Positions 35,736 through 46,159 are shown, counted from the stretch's first letter. The stretch is 64,000 nucleotides of DNA from Xanthomonas codiaei (GCF_002939785.1 NZ_MDEC01000026.1:1-64000), one strand, 5' to 3'. Notes: a model not told the origin generated them from the sequence alone. Numbers and translations: made by a program.

Positions 35736-36523
35736 CCCCTCTCCCGCCGGGAGAGGGGTTGGGGTGAGGGTACGGGCGCAGCCTCGTGCAGAACGTGCAC
35801 CAAGCGTTGCTCGCGCCCTCATCCGGCACTGCGCGCCACCTTCTCCCAGTGGGAGAAGGGAAGCACGCGTGTCCTCATTCAATGCGAGTACCTCGCAAGG
35901 CCCCTCTCTCCCGCCGGGAGAGGGGTTGGGGTGAGGGTACGGGCGCAGCCTAGTGCAGACCGTGCAGCAGGCCTTGCTCGCACCCTCATCCGGCGCTGCG
36001 CGCCACCTTCTCCCAGTGGGAGAAGGGAAGCACGCGTGTCCTCATTCAATGCGAGTACCTCGCAAGGCCCCTCTCCCGCCGGGAGAGGGGTTGGGGTGAG
36101 GGTACGGGCGCAGCCTAGTGCAGACCGTGCAGCAGGCCTTGCTCGCGCCCTCATCCGGCGCTGCGCGCCACCTTCTCCCCATGGGAGAAGGGAAGCACGT
36201 GTGGCCTCGTTCAACGCGAGTACATTGCAAGGCCCCTCTCCCACCGGGAGAGGGGTTGGGGTGAGGGCACAGGCGCAGCCTCGTGCAGAACGTGCACCAG
36301 GCGTTGCTCGCGCCCTCATCCGGCGCTGCGCGCCACCTTCTCCCCGTGGGAGAAGGGAAGCACGCGTGTCCTCATTCAACGCGAGTACCTTGCAAGGCCC
36401 CTCTCCCGCCGGGAGAGGGGTTGGGGTGAGGGTACGGGCGCAGCCTAGTGCAGACCGTGCACCAAGCCTTGCGCGCACCCTCATCCGGCGCTGCGCGCCA
36501 CCTTCTCCCCATGGGAGAAGGGA
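35736..36523. repeat. Tandem array of about five 165-bp units
   Basis: Units start at 35736, 35901, 36068, 36233 and 36398 (periods 165, 167, 165, 165). Each holds two hairpins: CCCCTCTCCC-gcc-GGGAGAGGGG followed by TTGGGGTGAGGG, then about 55 bases later CCCTCATCCGGCGCTGCGCG and CCTTCTCCC-N-GGGAGAAGG. Units differ at a few positions each. The array separates the yffB-like gene from dapD on the minus strand. Arg/Pro/Ala-rich frames run through it on both strands, but they are translations of the repeat and I do not call them genes. Confidence 0.95.
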
Positions 36524-36578
36524 AACATGCATCTCACGCCCGAGCAATTCGCAGCACTCCTCACGATGGACAAACGGA

Positions 36579-37697
36579 TCAATCCGCCAGCCCGCGCAGC
36601 AGTTCGTTGACACTGGTCTTGCTACGCGTCTTGGCATCGACCTGCTTGACGATCACCGCGCAATACAGCGAGTGCGAGCCGTCCTTGGAGGGCAACTGAC
36701 CGGAGACGACCACGCTGTACGGTGGCACATAGCCGTAGGAAATCTCGCCGGTGGCACGGTTGTAGATGCGCGTGCTCTGGCTGATGAACACCCCCATGCC
36801 GATCACGCTGTGGTGGCCGACGACCACGCCTTCGACCACTTCCGAGCGCGCACCGATGAAGCAGTGGTCTTCGATGATGGTGGGGCTGGCCTGCAGGGGT
36901 TCGAGCACGCCGCCAATGCCGGCGCCGCCGGACAGATGGCAATGCTTGCCGATCTGCGCGCACGAGCCCACCGTGGCCCAGGTGTCGACCATGGTGCCTT
37001 CGCCGACATACGCGCCGATATTGGTGAAGCTCGGCATCAGCACCACGTCCTTGCCGAAATAGCTGCCGCGGCGCGCCACCGCGCCCGGCACCACGCGCAC
37101 GCCGGCCTTGCGGAATTCCGCTTCGTGGAAGCCGGCAAAGCGCGATTCCACCTTGTCCCAGAACGGCGCCGGCTGCGCATCGATCACCGCCATCTCGTTG
37201 ACGCGGAAATACAGCAGCACGGCCTTCTTCAACCACTCGTTGACGGTCCAGCCACCCTGCCCGTCCGGCTCGGCCACGCGGAATTGTCCGCTTTCCAGGC
37301 CGTCGATCACGCGATTGACGATGGTGCGGGTGGAGCCGTCGATCTCGTCCATGGTCAAGGTGGCGCGACGCTCGAAGGCGCTTTCGATGCCGAACCTGAG
37401 CTCATCGTCGCCCACATGGGTTGCCGCGCTCTGCACCGCCTGTTCGGCGATCGGCCGCTTCCTGGCGGCAGCGGCCTTGCTGGCCGCCACGCGCGGCGCG
37501 CCAGCCGCCTTCTTCACCGCAGCGTTCTTTGCCACGGCGGGCCTGGATGCAGCGTTCTTGCCGGCAGCTGCCCGTGGCTTCGCCTTGGCGGCAGGCATTG
37601 CCTTGGCGGCCTTGCTGCTGCGCGTGCCGGCTTGCTTGGATGCGGCGCTGGCAGCGCTCGCGCTGGACTTGCGCGCGGTCTTCTTGGTGGTGGCCAT
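36579..37697 (-). CDS. dapD: Tetrahydrodipicolinate N-succinyltransferase with a basic N-terminal tail
   Basis: The protein has 372 residues; E. coli DapD has 274. The C-terminal ~285 residues are a complete DapD: an N-terminal helical part ([17 protein letters not shown]) then left-handed beta-helix hexapeptides ([49 protein letters not shown]). It adds succinate to tetrahydrodipicolinate in lysine and diaminopimelate synthesis. Residues 1-85 are an extra tail rich in Lys and Ala (about 14 Lys), like histone H1 or the AlgP/AlgR3 tails. ATG 37697 has GGAG upstream and the tail is in frame without interruption. Downstream of glnD by 17 bases, as in E. coli. Confidence 0.95.
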   Translation of the reverse strand: MATTKKTARKSSASAASAASKQAGTRSSKAAKAMPAAKAKPRAAAGKNAASRPAVAKNAAVKKAAGAPRVAASKAAAARKRPIAEQAVQSAATHVGDDELRFGIESAFERRATLTMDEIDGSTRTIVNRVIDGLESGQFRVAEPDGQGGWTVNEWLKKAVLLYFRVNEMAVIDAQPAPFWDKVESRFAGFHEAEFRKAGVRVVPGAVARRGSYFGKDVVLMPSFTNIGAYVGEGTMVDTWATVGSCAQIGKHCHLSGGAGIGGVLEPLQASPTIIEDHCFIGARSEVVEGVVVGHHSVIGMGVFISQSTRIYNRATGEISYGYVPPYSVVVSGQLPSKDGSHSLYCAVIVKQVDAKTRSKTSVNELLRGLAD

Positions 37698-37714
37698 GGG
37701 GGTCTCCAGGAGTG

Positions 37715-40324
37715 CTAGGCGGGATCGAGACAGGCGCATAGCGCATCGCGCAGCGCCTGCCGGGCGGATTCGGACAACGGGCGGTCGTGCTCGTCGGTGA
37801 TCTGGAACTGGTCTTCGGCACGCTCGCCGAAGGTGGCGATGCGTGCGTCGTGCACGCGCAGGTGCTGCATCCGCAGTACATGCGCGATGTCGGCGAGCAG
37901 ACCGGGGCGGTCGGGTGCGACCAGGCTGATGCGGGTACGGCGGCCGCCGGCGCTTTCGCTGAATTCCACCCGCGGCGCGAAGCGGAAATGCCGCAACTGG
38001 CGCGGCACCGCGCGTCGCGCCGGGCGCACCTTCGCCAGGTCGCCGGCCAGCACCTGACGCACGGTCGCGGCCAGTCGCTGCGGGTCGCCGTCGGCAAAGC
38101 TGTCCTGCGGCAGGACCTCGAACACGTCGAAGATCGCATCGTGCGGCGCGTCCAGCACGCGCGCGCGATGGATGCCATAGCCCTTGCGGTCCAACGTGGC
38201 CACGATCGCCGAAAACAGGCCGTCGCGGTCGGGCGAGTACACGAACACTTCCAACGCATCGTTGTCCGGCACCGCACGCCGCGCCTTGACCAGGGTCTGG
38301 CCGATCTCCACCTCGATCAGCGAGGCGGCCTGCCAGGCCAGTTGTTCGGGACGGAAGCGCAGGAAGTTTTCGTCCGGCATGCCGGCGAACTGGCGGTCGA
38401 TGGTGACATCGTCATGCCCTTGCGCCTGCATCAGCGCGCGTGCGGATTCGCGCGCCTCGCGCAGGCGTTCCTCGCGCGGCGGCGGGTGTTCCAGCCCTTC
38501 GCGCAAGGCGCGGCGTGCGGCGAAATACAGGTCGGCCAGCAAGCGGTCCTTCCACGCATTCCACAACTTGGGGCTGGTGCCGGCGATATCGGCGCAGGTC
38601 AGCAGATAGAGGTAATCCAGGCGCTCGCGGGTGCCCACCAGGGTGGCGAAGCGGTGGATCACCTCCGGGTCGGAGATGTCCTGCTTCTGCGCGGTGACCG
38701 ACATGCGCAAGTGCTGCTCCACCAGCCAGGTCACCAGTTCGGTATCGCCCTCGCTCAGGCGGTGCGCCAGGCAGAACGCACGCGCATCCACCGCGCCCAG
38801 TTCGGAATGATCGCCGCCGCGGCCCTTGGCGATGTCGTGGAACAGGCCGGCCAGCAACAGCAATTCCGGCTTGCGCAGGCGCGGCCAGACTTCGTGGGTG
38901 ATCGAGAAGCGCTCGTCGGCGCGGCCGGCGGCAAACAGCGCGATGTTCCGCAGCACCATCAAGGTGTGCTGATCGACCGTGTAGACATGGAACAGATCGA
39001 ACTGCATGCGCCCGGAGACGCTGGCAAACGCGGGAATCCACTGCCCCAGCACGCCCAGCCGCGCCATGCGGTTGAGCGTTTCCACCGCGCGCGGGCCGCG
39101 CAGCAGCGCCATGAAACGATCGCGCGTGGCCGCATCGGCGACGTCGTAGGCCGGCAGAGCGTGCAGTACCTCGGCCAGCGCGCGCGCGGTCAGCGAGTGC
39201 AGCCCGCGCACCTCGCGATGCGCGGCCCATTGCGCGAACAACGCAAGCACCTGCAACACGTCGCCGTCGGGCCAGCTATCGGCATCGGCAGCCAGGTAGC
39301 CACGGCGCAGGCTGAAACCGTCGCCCAGCGGCCCGGGGACCGCTTCGCCGTCGAACTGTTCCTCAAAGCGCTGCAGCAGCCGGTCGCTGATGCGGCGAAT
39401 CAGCGCAGCGCTGCGGTAGAAGCGCTGCATCATCTTTTCCACGCCCAGGCTTTCCGGGTCGTCGGCAAAGCCCAGTCGCTGCGCCAGGGTCTTCTGGTAG
39501 TCGAAGCGCAGGCGCTCTTCCGGCCGGTTGGCGACCAGATGCAGGCCGAAGCGCAGCCGCGCCAGTTCCTCGCGCTCGCGGCGCAGCGCCGCCGCCTCGT
39601 CGAAGCCGATATGGCCGAGCCCGACCAGCGCTTCCAGATCCTTGACCCCGAATGCACGCAACGCCATCCAGCCCAGCGTCTGCAGGTCGCGCAGGCCGCC
39701 CGGGCCATCCTTGATGTCGGGTTCGAGGTTGTCGGCGGTGTCGCCGAAGCGCTGGTGGCGCGCCAGCAATTCCTCGCGTTTGGCCTGGAAGAAATCGCGC
39801 GGCGGCCACACCTGTTGCGGCGCGATCGCCTTGGCCAGTGCCGCACGCGCAGCGGCATCGGCCACCAGCGCGCGCGATTCGATCAGCGCGGTGAGCACCG
39901 TCTGGTCGGCCGCGGCCGCCGTGCATTGCGCGGGCGAGCGCACCGCGTGGCTGATCGGCAGGCCTACATCCCACAGCAGCGCGAACAGGCGCGCCAGATG
40001 CTGCTCATGCTGTTGCTGGGCCGCGCTTTCGCCCAGCACCAGCACATCCACATCCGAGCGCGGAAACAGCTCGCCACGTCCGTAGCCGCCCACCGCGTGC
40101 AGCGACAGACCGCTGTCGGCCGGGATGCAGCGGGCCCAGGCATTGCGCATCAACTGATCCACGGCGCGCGCACGCAAGGCCACCAGCCGCTCGATCGGCT
40201 CGCCCTGGTCGAAACGCTTGCACAGGCGCATGTCCGCATGCACCAGCAGCGGACGGGCCTGTGCGGCCCAGTCCGCGTCGCCGGCGACGCCCGGGTCGGG
40301 TCGCTCCGCCGGCGCGTCCGTCAT
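37715..40324 (-). CDS. glnD: Bifunctional uridylyltransferase/uridylyl-removing enzyme GlnD
   Basis: This 869-residue nitrogen sensor adds UMP to and removes it from the PII proteins in response to glutamine. The nucleotidyltransferase motif [19 protein letters not shown] is near residue 80, followed by the GlnD linker [16 protein letters not shown]. The HD hydrolase domain contains [23 protein letters not shown]. Two ACT domains lie at the C-terminus ([19 protein letters not shown] and [20 protein letters not shown]). Length is near the 890 of E. coli. Its ATG overlaps the map stop by four bases, and dapD follows by 17 bases: the map-glnD-dapD order is ancestral. Confidence 0.97.
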   Translation of the reverse strand: MTDAPAERPDPGVAGDADWAAQARPLLVHADMRLCKRFDQGEPIERLVALRARAVDQLMRNAWARCIPADSGLSLHAVGGYGRGELFPRSDVDVLVLGESAAQQQHEQHLARLFALLWDVGLPISHAVRSPAQCTAAAADQTVLTALIESRALVADAAARAALAKAIAPQQVWPPRDFFQAKREELLARHQRFGDTADNLEPDIKDGPGGLRDLQTLGWMALRAFGVKDLEALVGLGHIGFDEAAALRREREELARLRFGLHLVANRPEERLRFDYQKTLAQRLGFADDPESLGVEKMMQRFYRSAALIRRISDRLLQRFEEQFDGEAVPGPLGDGFSLRRGYLAADADSWPDGDVLQVLALFAQWAAHREVRGLHSLTARALAEVLHALPAYDVADAATRDRFMALLRGPRAVETLNRMARLGVLGQWIPAFASVSGRMQFDLFHVYTVDQHTLMVLRNIALFAAGRADERFSITHEVWPRLRKPELLLLAGLFHDIAKGRGGDHSELGAVDARAFCLAHRLSEGDTELVTWLVEQHLRMSVTAQKQDISDPEVIHRFATLVGTRERLDYLYLLTCADIAGTSPKLWNAWKDRLLADLYFAARRALREGLEHPPPREERLREARESARALMQAQGHDDVTIDRQFAGMPDENFLRFRPEQLAWQAASLIEVEIGQTLVKARRAVPDNDALEVFVYSPDRDGLFSAIVATLDRKGYGIHRARVLDAPHDAIFDVFEVLPQDSFADGDPQRLAATVRQVLAGDLAKVRPARRAVPRQLRHFRFAPRVEFSESAGGRRTRISLVAPDRPGLLADIAHVLRMQHLRVHDARIATFGERAEDQFQITDEHDRPLSESARQALRDALCACLDPA

Positions 40325-41097
40325 ACCGGCGCGGGCGAATTGGCCGACAGCGTCAGCACATCCACGCCGTCTTCGGTTACCGCCACCATGTGTTCCCACT
40401 GCGCGGACAACTTGCGGTCCTTGGTCACCACGGTCCAGCCGTCGGGCAGGGTCTTATGGTGATAGGTGCCTTCGTTGATCATCGGCTCGATGGTGAAGGT
40501 CATGCCCGGCTTGAGCACCAGGCCCTCGCCCGGACGGCCGTAATGCATCACCTGCGGTTCGTCGTGATAGACCTTGCCGATGCCGTGGCCGCAGTAGTCG
40601 CGCACCACGCTGAAGCGCTCGGCTTCGGCGAACTTCTGGATCGCATGGCCGACGTCGCCCAGGGTGGCACCGGGCTTGACCGCACGGATGCCACGCCACA
40701 TCGCCTCATAGGTGGTCTCCACCAGCCGCTTGGCCATCACCGAGGGCGTGCCCACGTAATACATGCGGCTGGTATCGCCATGCCAGCCATCCTTGATCAC
40801 GGTGACATCGATGTTGACGATGTCGCCGTCCTTCAGCACCTTGGCCGCACTGGGGATGCCGTGGCAGATCACGTTGTTGACCGAGGTGCACACGCTCTTG
40901 GGAAAGCCGCGGTAGCCCACGTTGGCAGGAATGGTGCCCTGCACGTTGACGATGTGGTCGTGGCAGATGCGGTCCAGTTCGGCCGTGGTCACGCCCGGCT
41001 TGACATGCGGGGCCACGATATCGAGCACCTCGGCGGCCAGGCGGCCGGCGACGCGCATCAGTTCGATTTCTTCTTTGGTTTTCAGATTGACACTCAT
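40321..41097 (-). CDS. map: Type I methionine aminopeptidase
   Basis: This 258-residue cytosolic metalloenzyme removes the initiator Met from new proteins. The dimetal ligands are in DGDIVNIDVTVIKDGWHGDTSRMY (two Asp), DYCGHGIGKVYHDEP (His), FTIEPMIN (Glu) and AQWEHMVAVTEDG (Glu). It lacks the SH3-like N-terminal extension, so it is the bacterial Ia type. ATG 41097 matches the family N-terminus (VNLKTKEEIELMRVAGRL). In E. coli it is divergent from rpsB; here a pilus cluster lies between them. Confidence 0.97.
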   Translation of the reverse strand: MSVNLKTKEEIELMRVAGRLAAEVLDIVAPHVKPGVTTAELDRICHDHIVNVQGTIPANVGYRGFPKSVCTSVNNVICHGIPSAAKVLKDGDIVNIDVTVIKDGWHGDTSRMYYVGTPSVMAKRLVETTYEAMWRGIRAVKPGATLGDVGHAIQKFAEAERFSVVRDYCGHGIGKVYHDEPQVMHYGRPGEGLVLKPGMTFTIEPMINEGTYHHKTLPDGWTVVTKDRKLSAQWEHMVAVTEDGVDVLTLSANSPAPV

Positions 41098-41412
41098 GGC
41101 GGGGATTATCGCCGATCCGGGCTGAATCTGAACGGCCCGCGCCGACGTTTTTTGTACGCCGCCGCCGCTCGGCAAGCGGACCGGGCAACAGGAAACCGCC
41201 ACCGATGCCTATTCATCCGTGACGATGTGCACGCAGCGTCAAGATTTGCACTAGCGACGTCATGCGCAAGACATCGCAGATTTGACGAAAGCGCCAGCAG
41301 AAACAGGTAGATACAAGCTGAATTCGCCGTTATGTTTGGCACAGCGGATGCATTGCATGAGCAGCGACGAGTGGTCGCGCCATCAATGACCTGATCGGTC
41401 AAGGAAATGTCC
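41098..41412. other. Divergent region between map and the pilus cluster
   Basis: These 315 bases have no supported gene. The region should contain the map and pilus promoters. A TTGACG at 41284 is present but no -10 at proper spacing is obvious. Confidence 0.5.
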
Positions 41413-41937
41413 ATGCGTACTGTCCGCCCTGTCCTGCTGTCCCTTGGCCTGCTTTCGACCGTCGGCATCGCCAGCGCAGCAGATACCACCACCTTCAACG
41501 TCAAGATCGCCGTGACCAAGGCCTGCACCATCACTGCCGCCTCCGCCACCGACGTGGATTTCGGTTCGGTGCTGTCGACCTCGACCGCCAACGCCGATGC
41601 CAACGGCAGCGTGACCGCCCAGTGCACGGCGCTGACGCCCTACAACATCGCGCTGAGCGCGGGCAGCAACGCCGGCACCGCCAACGACGTCACCACCCGT
41701 CGCATGAAGAACGCCGACCCGCTGGTCACCACCAACAACTACATCGCCTACCAGCTGTACCAGGACCTGGGCCGCAGCACCGTCTGGGGCAGCACCACCG
41801 GCACCAACACGCTGAGCCGCACAGCCACCGGCATCAACCAGGTCTATCCGGTCTACGGCCGGGTGACCAACCCGTCGGCCAACAACCCCGCCACCGGTAG
41901 CTACCAGGACACGATCACCGCCACCATCATCTATTGA
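41413..41937 (+). CDS. Spore coat U (SCPU) domain pilin, CsuA/B-like major subunit
   Basis: This 174-residue secreted protein has a signal peptide ending SAA and one SCPU domain. The pattern is FNVKIAVTKACTITAASATDVDFGSV with the first Cys, GSVTAQCTALTPYNIALSAG with the second, and the C-terminal SYQDTITATIIY strand with the terminal Tyr typical of donor-strand pilins. Length equals CsuA/B of Acinetobacter (about 178). It would be the polymerising subunit of an archaic chaperone-usher pilus used in surface attachment. I choose ATG 41413 because AAGGA is seven bases upstream; the ATG at 41407 is only one base from it. Confidence 0.9.
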   Translation: MRTVRPVLLSLGLLSTVGIASAADTTTFNVKIAVTKACTITAASATDVDFGSVLSTSTANADANGSVTAQCTALTPYNIALSAGSNAGTANDVTTRRMKNADPLVTTNNYIAYQLYQDLGRSTVWGSTTGTNTLSRTATGINQVYPVYGRVTNPSANNPATGSYQDTITATIIY

Positions 41938-41944
41938 GCCGCGC

Positions 41945-42715
41945 ATGTCCTTGCATTGCTGCCTGCCCCGTCACCTGGCCTCCTGGCCGATCCGCGCCGT
42001 ACTGGTACTGCTGTGGGTGCTGTCCGGCGGCTGGCTGTCGCTCCCGGCGCACGCGGCCAGCCTGCAACTGGCGCCGACCTCGCTCAGCCTGAGCGCAGAG
42101 CAGGCCGCCGACGGGTTGTGGCTGAGCAATAGCGGCGGTGCGCCGGTGCAGGTGCAGACCCGCGCCTATCGCTGGACCCAGCGCGATGGCCAGGACCAGC
42201 TCGAGCCGACCCAGGAGCTGCTGGTCAGCCCGCCGATGCGCACCCTGGCCGCCGGCGAGCGCCAGCTGATCCGGGTGATTCGCGCCGGGCCGCCCCCCAC
42301 CGGGGAGGAACGCTGCTACCGCATCATCGTCGACGAACTTCCCAGTGCCGATGCCGACCGCAAGGGCATGCAGTTCGTATTGCGCTATTCGGTGCCGATC
42401 TTCGTGCTGCCACCGGGCAACAGCGAACCGGCGCCCAGCCTGAGCGCACAGGTGGTTGCCGGCAGCGACGGCACCGCACAGATCCAGATCCGCAACACCG
42501 GCAACGGGCACGCCCAGGTGGCCGACCTGCAACACCGCGTCGACGGCGCGACCAAGAGCGCGCTGAGCGGCCTGGTCGGCTACGTGCTGCCCGGCCAGAC
42601 CATGCGCTGGTCGCTGGGCGCCCCGGTGGCGCAGTTCGCGCGCGGCTCCATCGTCGCAAGGATCAATGGTGAGGCCGACGAACGCACCCTGCTGGCCGTG
42701 CCCGCGGCCCCGTGA
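41945..42715 (+). CDS. Pilus chaperone, PapD/CsuC family
   Basis: This 256-residue periplasmic chaperone follows the pilin by seven bases. A signal peptide (VLVLLWVLSGGWLSLPAHA) leads into two immunoglobulin-like domains. The subunit-binding G1/F1 region appears as RTLAAGERQLIRVIRAGPPPTGEERCYRIIVDELP, where the conserved Arg and the alternating hydrophobic strand are seen. Domain 2 ends LVGYVLPGQTMRWSLG. It would hold pilin subunits by donor-strand complementation and bring them to the usher. The last 50 bases overlap the start chosen for the usher. Confidence 0.93.
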   Translation: MSLHCCLPRHLASWPIRAVLVLLWVLSGGWLSLPAHAASLQLAPTSLSLSAEQAADGLWLSNSGGAPVQVQTRAYRWTQRDGQDQLEPTQELLVSPPMRTLAAGERQLIRVIRAGPPPTGEERCYRIIVDELPSADADRKGMQFVLRYSVPIFVLPPGNSEPAPSLSAQVVAGSDGTAQIQIRNTGNGHAQVADLQHRVDGATKSALSGLVGYVLPGQTMRWSLGAPVAQFARGSIVARINGEADERTLLAVPAAP

Positions 42716-45080
42716 CGCGGCCCGGCTGGCGATGACGCTGTTCGCCGCCACCGGCTGCCTGGGAACCGTTGCGGCCAGCGACCTGGCCGACATGACCTCG
42801 CTGCCCGACCCTCCCGCGCAAGCCGCTACCGCGCAGCCGCAGACGCTGTATCTCAATGTCACCCTGAATCAGGCCGACCGCGGCCTGGCGCCTTTCGAGA
42901 TGGTCGATGGGCATCTGCGAGCCTCGGTCGACACGCTGCGCAAGCTTGGCTTCGTTCTCGCCGACCGTGCCGCCGACGAGCAGGTCGCGCTGGACAGCCT
43001 GCGCGACGTGGAGGTGCGCTACGACGCCGCACTGCAGCGGCTGGCGCTGCAGGCCCCGCTGGCGCAGCTATCGTTATCGACAACCGTGCTGAAGGCCGAG
43101 GACATCGCACCGCCCAGCGCCACCGCATCGCCGGGCATGTTGCTCAACTACGACCTGTACGCCACGCGCAACACCGGCGCCAGCAGCGTATCGCTGTCCA
43201 CCGAACTGCGCGGCTTCGGCATCGGCCGCGGCATGGTCGACACCACCGCCGTGTTCCTGACCTACGACCGTCCGCAGGACCATCGCTGGCGCAGCGAAGC
43301 GGTGCGCCTGGACAGCGCCTGGCAGATGGATTTTCCCGAGACCGCCACCAGCCTGCGGGTTGGCGACTTCTATAGCGGTTTCGTCGACTGGAGCCGCTCG
43401 TTGCGCCTGGGCGGCGTGCAGATCGGGCGCAATTACGCCTTGCAGCCGTATCGGGTGCTGACTCCCACGCCCAGCTTCCTGGGCGAGGCGGCCGTGCCCT
43501 CGACGGTGGAGCTGTATGTCGATGGCCTGCGCCAATACAGCGGGCGGGTGCCTGCCGGCCCGTTCCAGTTGGCCGCGCAACCGGGCATCAGCGGCACCGG
43601 GCAGGCGCAGATCGTGGTGACCGATGCGTTCGGGCGCGTGCGCCGGCTGGACTTTGCGTTCTATGGCACGCCACAGCTGCTGGCGCGCGGCATCTCCGAA
43701 TGGTCGGCCGGCATCGGCCATCTGCGCCGCGATTACGGTGTGCGCTCGTTTGCTTACGCGTCCCGGCCCGTCGCCAGCGCCACCCTGCGCAAGGGGCTGC
43801 GCGATGACTTCACCATCGAGGCGCATACCGAAGCCGGCGGCGGCGTGGTCAATGCCGGCGCTGGCGGGATCTGGCTGCTCGGCGCCGGCGGCGTGGTCAA
43901 TGCGGCCTACGCGCACAGCCGCATGCATGCATTGAGCGGCGGCCAGTACGTGCTGGGCTATGCCTGGAACAACCGCCGCTTCAACTTCAACCTGGGAACC
44001 CAGCGTACCCATGGCGACTATCGCGACCTGGGAGCGCTGCAGGGCAGCCTGCCGGCGCGCATCAGCGACCGCGTCGTATTCGGCGTCAACCTTGCCGCCA
44101 TCGGCTCGCTGGGCACCAGCTACGTGCGGCTGAGCTATCCGCAGGGCGACACCTCGCGCTACGCCAGCGCGTTCTGGTCGCGCAGCTTCGGGCGCAGCTG
44201 GGCCGCCAACCTGTCGGCCAACCAGAACCTGGATGTGCGCAGCGACCGCAGCGTGTATCTGTCGCTGTCGACCACCTTCGGCGAGATCCGCCAGGCCAGC
44301 GCCTCGATGCAGCGCAACGGTAATCGCACCGGGTTTGTGGCCGACATCAGCCAGCCGCTGCCCGGCGATGGCGACCTGGGCGGCATCGGCTGGCGGCTGC
44401 AGGGACGCGCCGGCGACGACGCCAGCGGCGGCCTGGCCGAGCTGGGCTGGTTGAACCGGGTCGGCCGCTACAACATCGGCGCAGCCAATCAGGGGGGCGA
44501 CACCTTCGGCTATGCCAGCGCCAGTGGCAGCCTGGTCTGGATGAACGGCCGGGGGTTTGCGGCGCGCGACATCCAGGACTCCTTCGCCGTGGTCTCCACC
44601 GACGGGCAAGCCGGCATTCCGGTACGGCTGGAGAATCGCCTGATCGGGGTGACCGATGCGCGCGGCACCCTGCTGGTGACGCCGCTGCAATCGTGGCAGC
44701 GCAATCAGCTGTCCATCGACACCCTGAACCTGCCGGCCGACCTGCGCGTGGACCGGGTCGACACCACGGTCACCCCGCGCCAGCAGTCCGGCGTGGCGGT
44801 GCGCTTCGGTATCACCCGGGTGCGGGCAGCGGTCATCGTGCTGCACGACACCAACAGCGCACCGGTGCCAGTGGGCAGCGTGGTGCAACGCGAGGGCGAC
44901 GCCGAACGGGTGGTGGTCGGCTACGACGGCGAAACCTATCTGGACAACCTGCAGCGCGACAACCGCATCCTGGTCGATACCCCGGATGGCCGCTGCGTTG
45001 CGCAGTTCGCCTATCCCACGTCCTCCGGCGGCATCCCACGCGTGGGCCCGCTGCCCTGCATCGCCGAGCGCGCGCCATGA
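42666..45080 (+). CDS. Outer membrane usher of the csu-like pilus
   Basis: The protein has 804 residues from ATG 42666, which has AAGGA three bases upstream; ATG 42732 would give 782. The usher order is present: an N-terminal domain (LYLNVTLNQADRGLAPFEM), a long beta-barrel with SVDGLRQYSGRVPAGPFQL and VVTDAFGRVRRLDFAFYGTPQLLARG, and C-terminal domains (RGYVDNL-type VVVGYDGETYLDNLQRDNRI). It forms the pore and assembly platform for the pilus. Its TGA overlaps the ATG of the next gene by four bases. The relation to CsuD-type (archaic) ushers is inferred from the SCPU subunits around it. Confidence 0.94.
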   Translation: MVRPTNAPCWPCPRPRDAARLAMTLFAATGCLGTVAASDLADMTSLPDPPAQAATAQPQTLYLNVTLNQADRGLAPFEMVDGHLRASVDTLRKLGFVLADRAADEQVALDSLRDVEVRYDAALQRLALQAPLAQLSLSTTVLKAEDIAPPSATASPGMLLNYDLYATRNTGASSVSLSTELRGFGIGRGMVDTTAVFLTYDRPQDHRWRSEAVRLDSAWQMDFPETATSLRVGDFYSGFVDWSRSLRLGGVQIGRNYALQPYRVLTPTPSFLGEAAVPSTVELYVDGLRQYSGRVPAGPFQLAAQPGISGTGQAQIVVTDAFGRVRRLDFAFYGTPQLLARGISEWSAGIGHLRRDYGVRSFAYASRPVASATLRKGLRDDFTIEAHTEAGGGVVNAGAGGIWLLGAGGVVNAAYAHSRMHALSGGQYVLGYAWNNRRFNFNLGTQRTHGDYRDLGALQGSLPARISDRVVFGVNLAAIGSLGTSYVRLSYPQGDTSRYASAFWSRSFGRSWAANLSANQNLDVRSDRSVYLSLSTTFGEIRQASASMQRNGNRTGFVADISQPLPGDGDLGGIGWRLQGRAGDDASGGLAELGWLNRVGRYNIGAANQGGDTFGYASASGSLVWMNGRGFAARDIQDSFAVVSTDGQAGIPVRLENRLIGVTDARGTLLVTPLQSWQRNQLSIDTLNLPADLRVDRVDTTVTPRQQSGVAVRFGITRVRAAVIVLHDTNSAPVPVGSVVQREGDAERVVVGYDGETYLDNLQRDNRILVDTPDGRCVAQFAYPTSSGGIPRVGPLPCIAERAP

Positions 45081-46111
45081 CTGCGCACAGGGTCTGGCGG
45101 GCGCTGCTGATCCTGGCCCTGGCCACGTTGTGGCTGGCGCCCGGCGCGCCAGCGCGGGCCGACACCGTCTGCACCGTCACCCTGGGTACGCCGCTGGCCT
45201 TCGGCAACGTGGCCGCCAACGGCGCCACCGACGCGGTGGCCACCTTCAACGTCTCCTGCGCCACCGCCGCACTCAGCGTGCTGGGCAACGCACGGGTGAC
45301 GCTGTGCCTGGACCTTGGCCCCGGCAGCGCCAGTGGCGGGCAGTACACGCCACGCCGCCTGGGCAATGGCACAGGCGACAGCCTGGGCTACCAGATCTAC
45401 AGCGATGCGGCGCGCACGCAGATCTGGGGCGCAGCCAACTCCACTGTCCCGTCGCCGATGGTGCTGAACTTTGCCTACGGGGTGCCGGTCATCACCGGCG
45501 GCTCGCAGACCACCACCGTCACGCTGTACGGGCGCATTCCCGGTAGCCAGACGTTGTCGGTGGGCAACCACACCAGCACCTTCGGCGGCGCCGACACCGT
45601 GGTGCGCTACGCCTACAACGAAAGCGTGATCGGCGGCATCCAGCAGCCAGCCGACTGCAACACCGCCATCAGCGGCGCCAAGACCGCCAGCAACGCGTTT
45701 CCGTTCACCGCCTCGGCCAATGTGCCGGCGCGCTGCAATACCTACGTCACCACCGATCTGGATTTCGGCAGCATCGCCGGCAGCATCGAAAACGCGATCG
45801 ACCGCACTTCCACCATCAGCCTGGCCTGCACCAACCGCACCGCCTGGAACATCGGCCTGGATGTCGGCAGCAACGCCAGCGGCAGCACCCGTCGCATGCG
45901 CCACGCCAGCAGCGCCAACTTCATCACCTACGAGCTCTACCGCGATGCCGGCCGCAGCAACCGCTGGGGCACCACGATCGGGCTCGACACCCTGGCCGGC
46001 ACCGGCAACGGCACCACCCAGACGGTGACCGTGTATGGCCGCGCGCCTGCCCCGCAACTGCCGATCGCCGGCGCTTACTCGGACACGGTGACCGTCTCCA
46101 TCACTTACTGA
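45077..46111 (+). CDS. Two-domain SCPU protein, likely pilus tip adhesin (CsuE-like)
   Basis: This 344-residue secreted protein has a signal peptide (LLILALATLWLAPGAPARA) and two SCPU domains: residues about 30-180 (VCTVTLGTPLAFGNVAANGATDAVATFNVSCATA) and about 195-344 (CNTYVTTDLDFGSIAGSIENAIDRTSTISLACTN, ending YSDTVTVSITY). The csu tip adhesin CsuE also has two such domains and about 340 residues, and the last gene after the usher is the usual place for it. The second domain would be the pilin domain that joins the rod, the first the binding domain. Overlaps the usher by four bases. Confidence 0.88.
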   Translation: MTAHRVWRALLILALATLWLAPGAPARADTVCTVTLGTPLAFGNVAANGATDAVATFNVSCATAALSVLGNARVTLCLDLGPGSASGGQYTPRRLGNGTGDSLGYQIYSDAARTQIWGAANSTVPSPMVLNFAYGVPVITGGSQTTTVTLYGRIPGSQTLSVGNHTSTFGGADTVVRYAYNESVIGGIQQPADCNTAISGAKTASNAFPFTASANVPARCNTYVTTDLDFGSIAGSIENAIDRTSTISLACTNRTAWNIGLDVGSNASGSTRRMRHASSANFITYELYRDAGRSNRWGTTIGLDTLAGTGNGTTQTVTVYGRAPAPQLPIAGAYSDTVTVSITY

Positions 46112-46159
46112 CAGTTAATAAAGTTCGCTGCGGTGGCGTCGTTATTTCTTACGACTCCA

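Noticed and set aside
35736-36523. CRISPR array
   Set aside because: The repeated unit is the whole 165 bases with no unique spacers, and there are no cas genes nearby.
35262-37718. 818-codon plus-strand ORF through the tandem array and opposite dapD
   Set aside because: Its middle is a translation of the 165-bp repeat and the rest is antisense to DapD. No ribosome binding site or homology is apparent.
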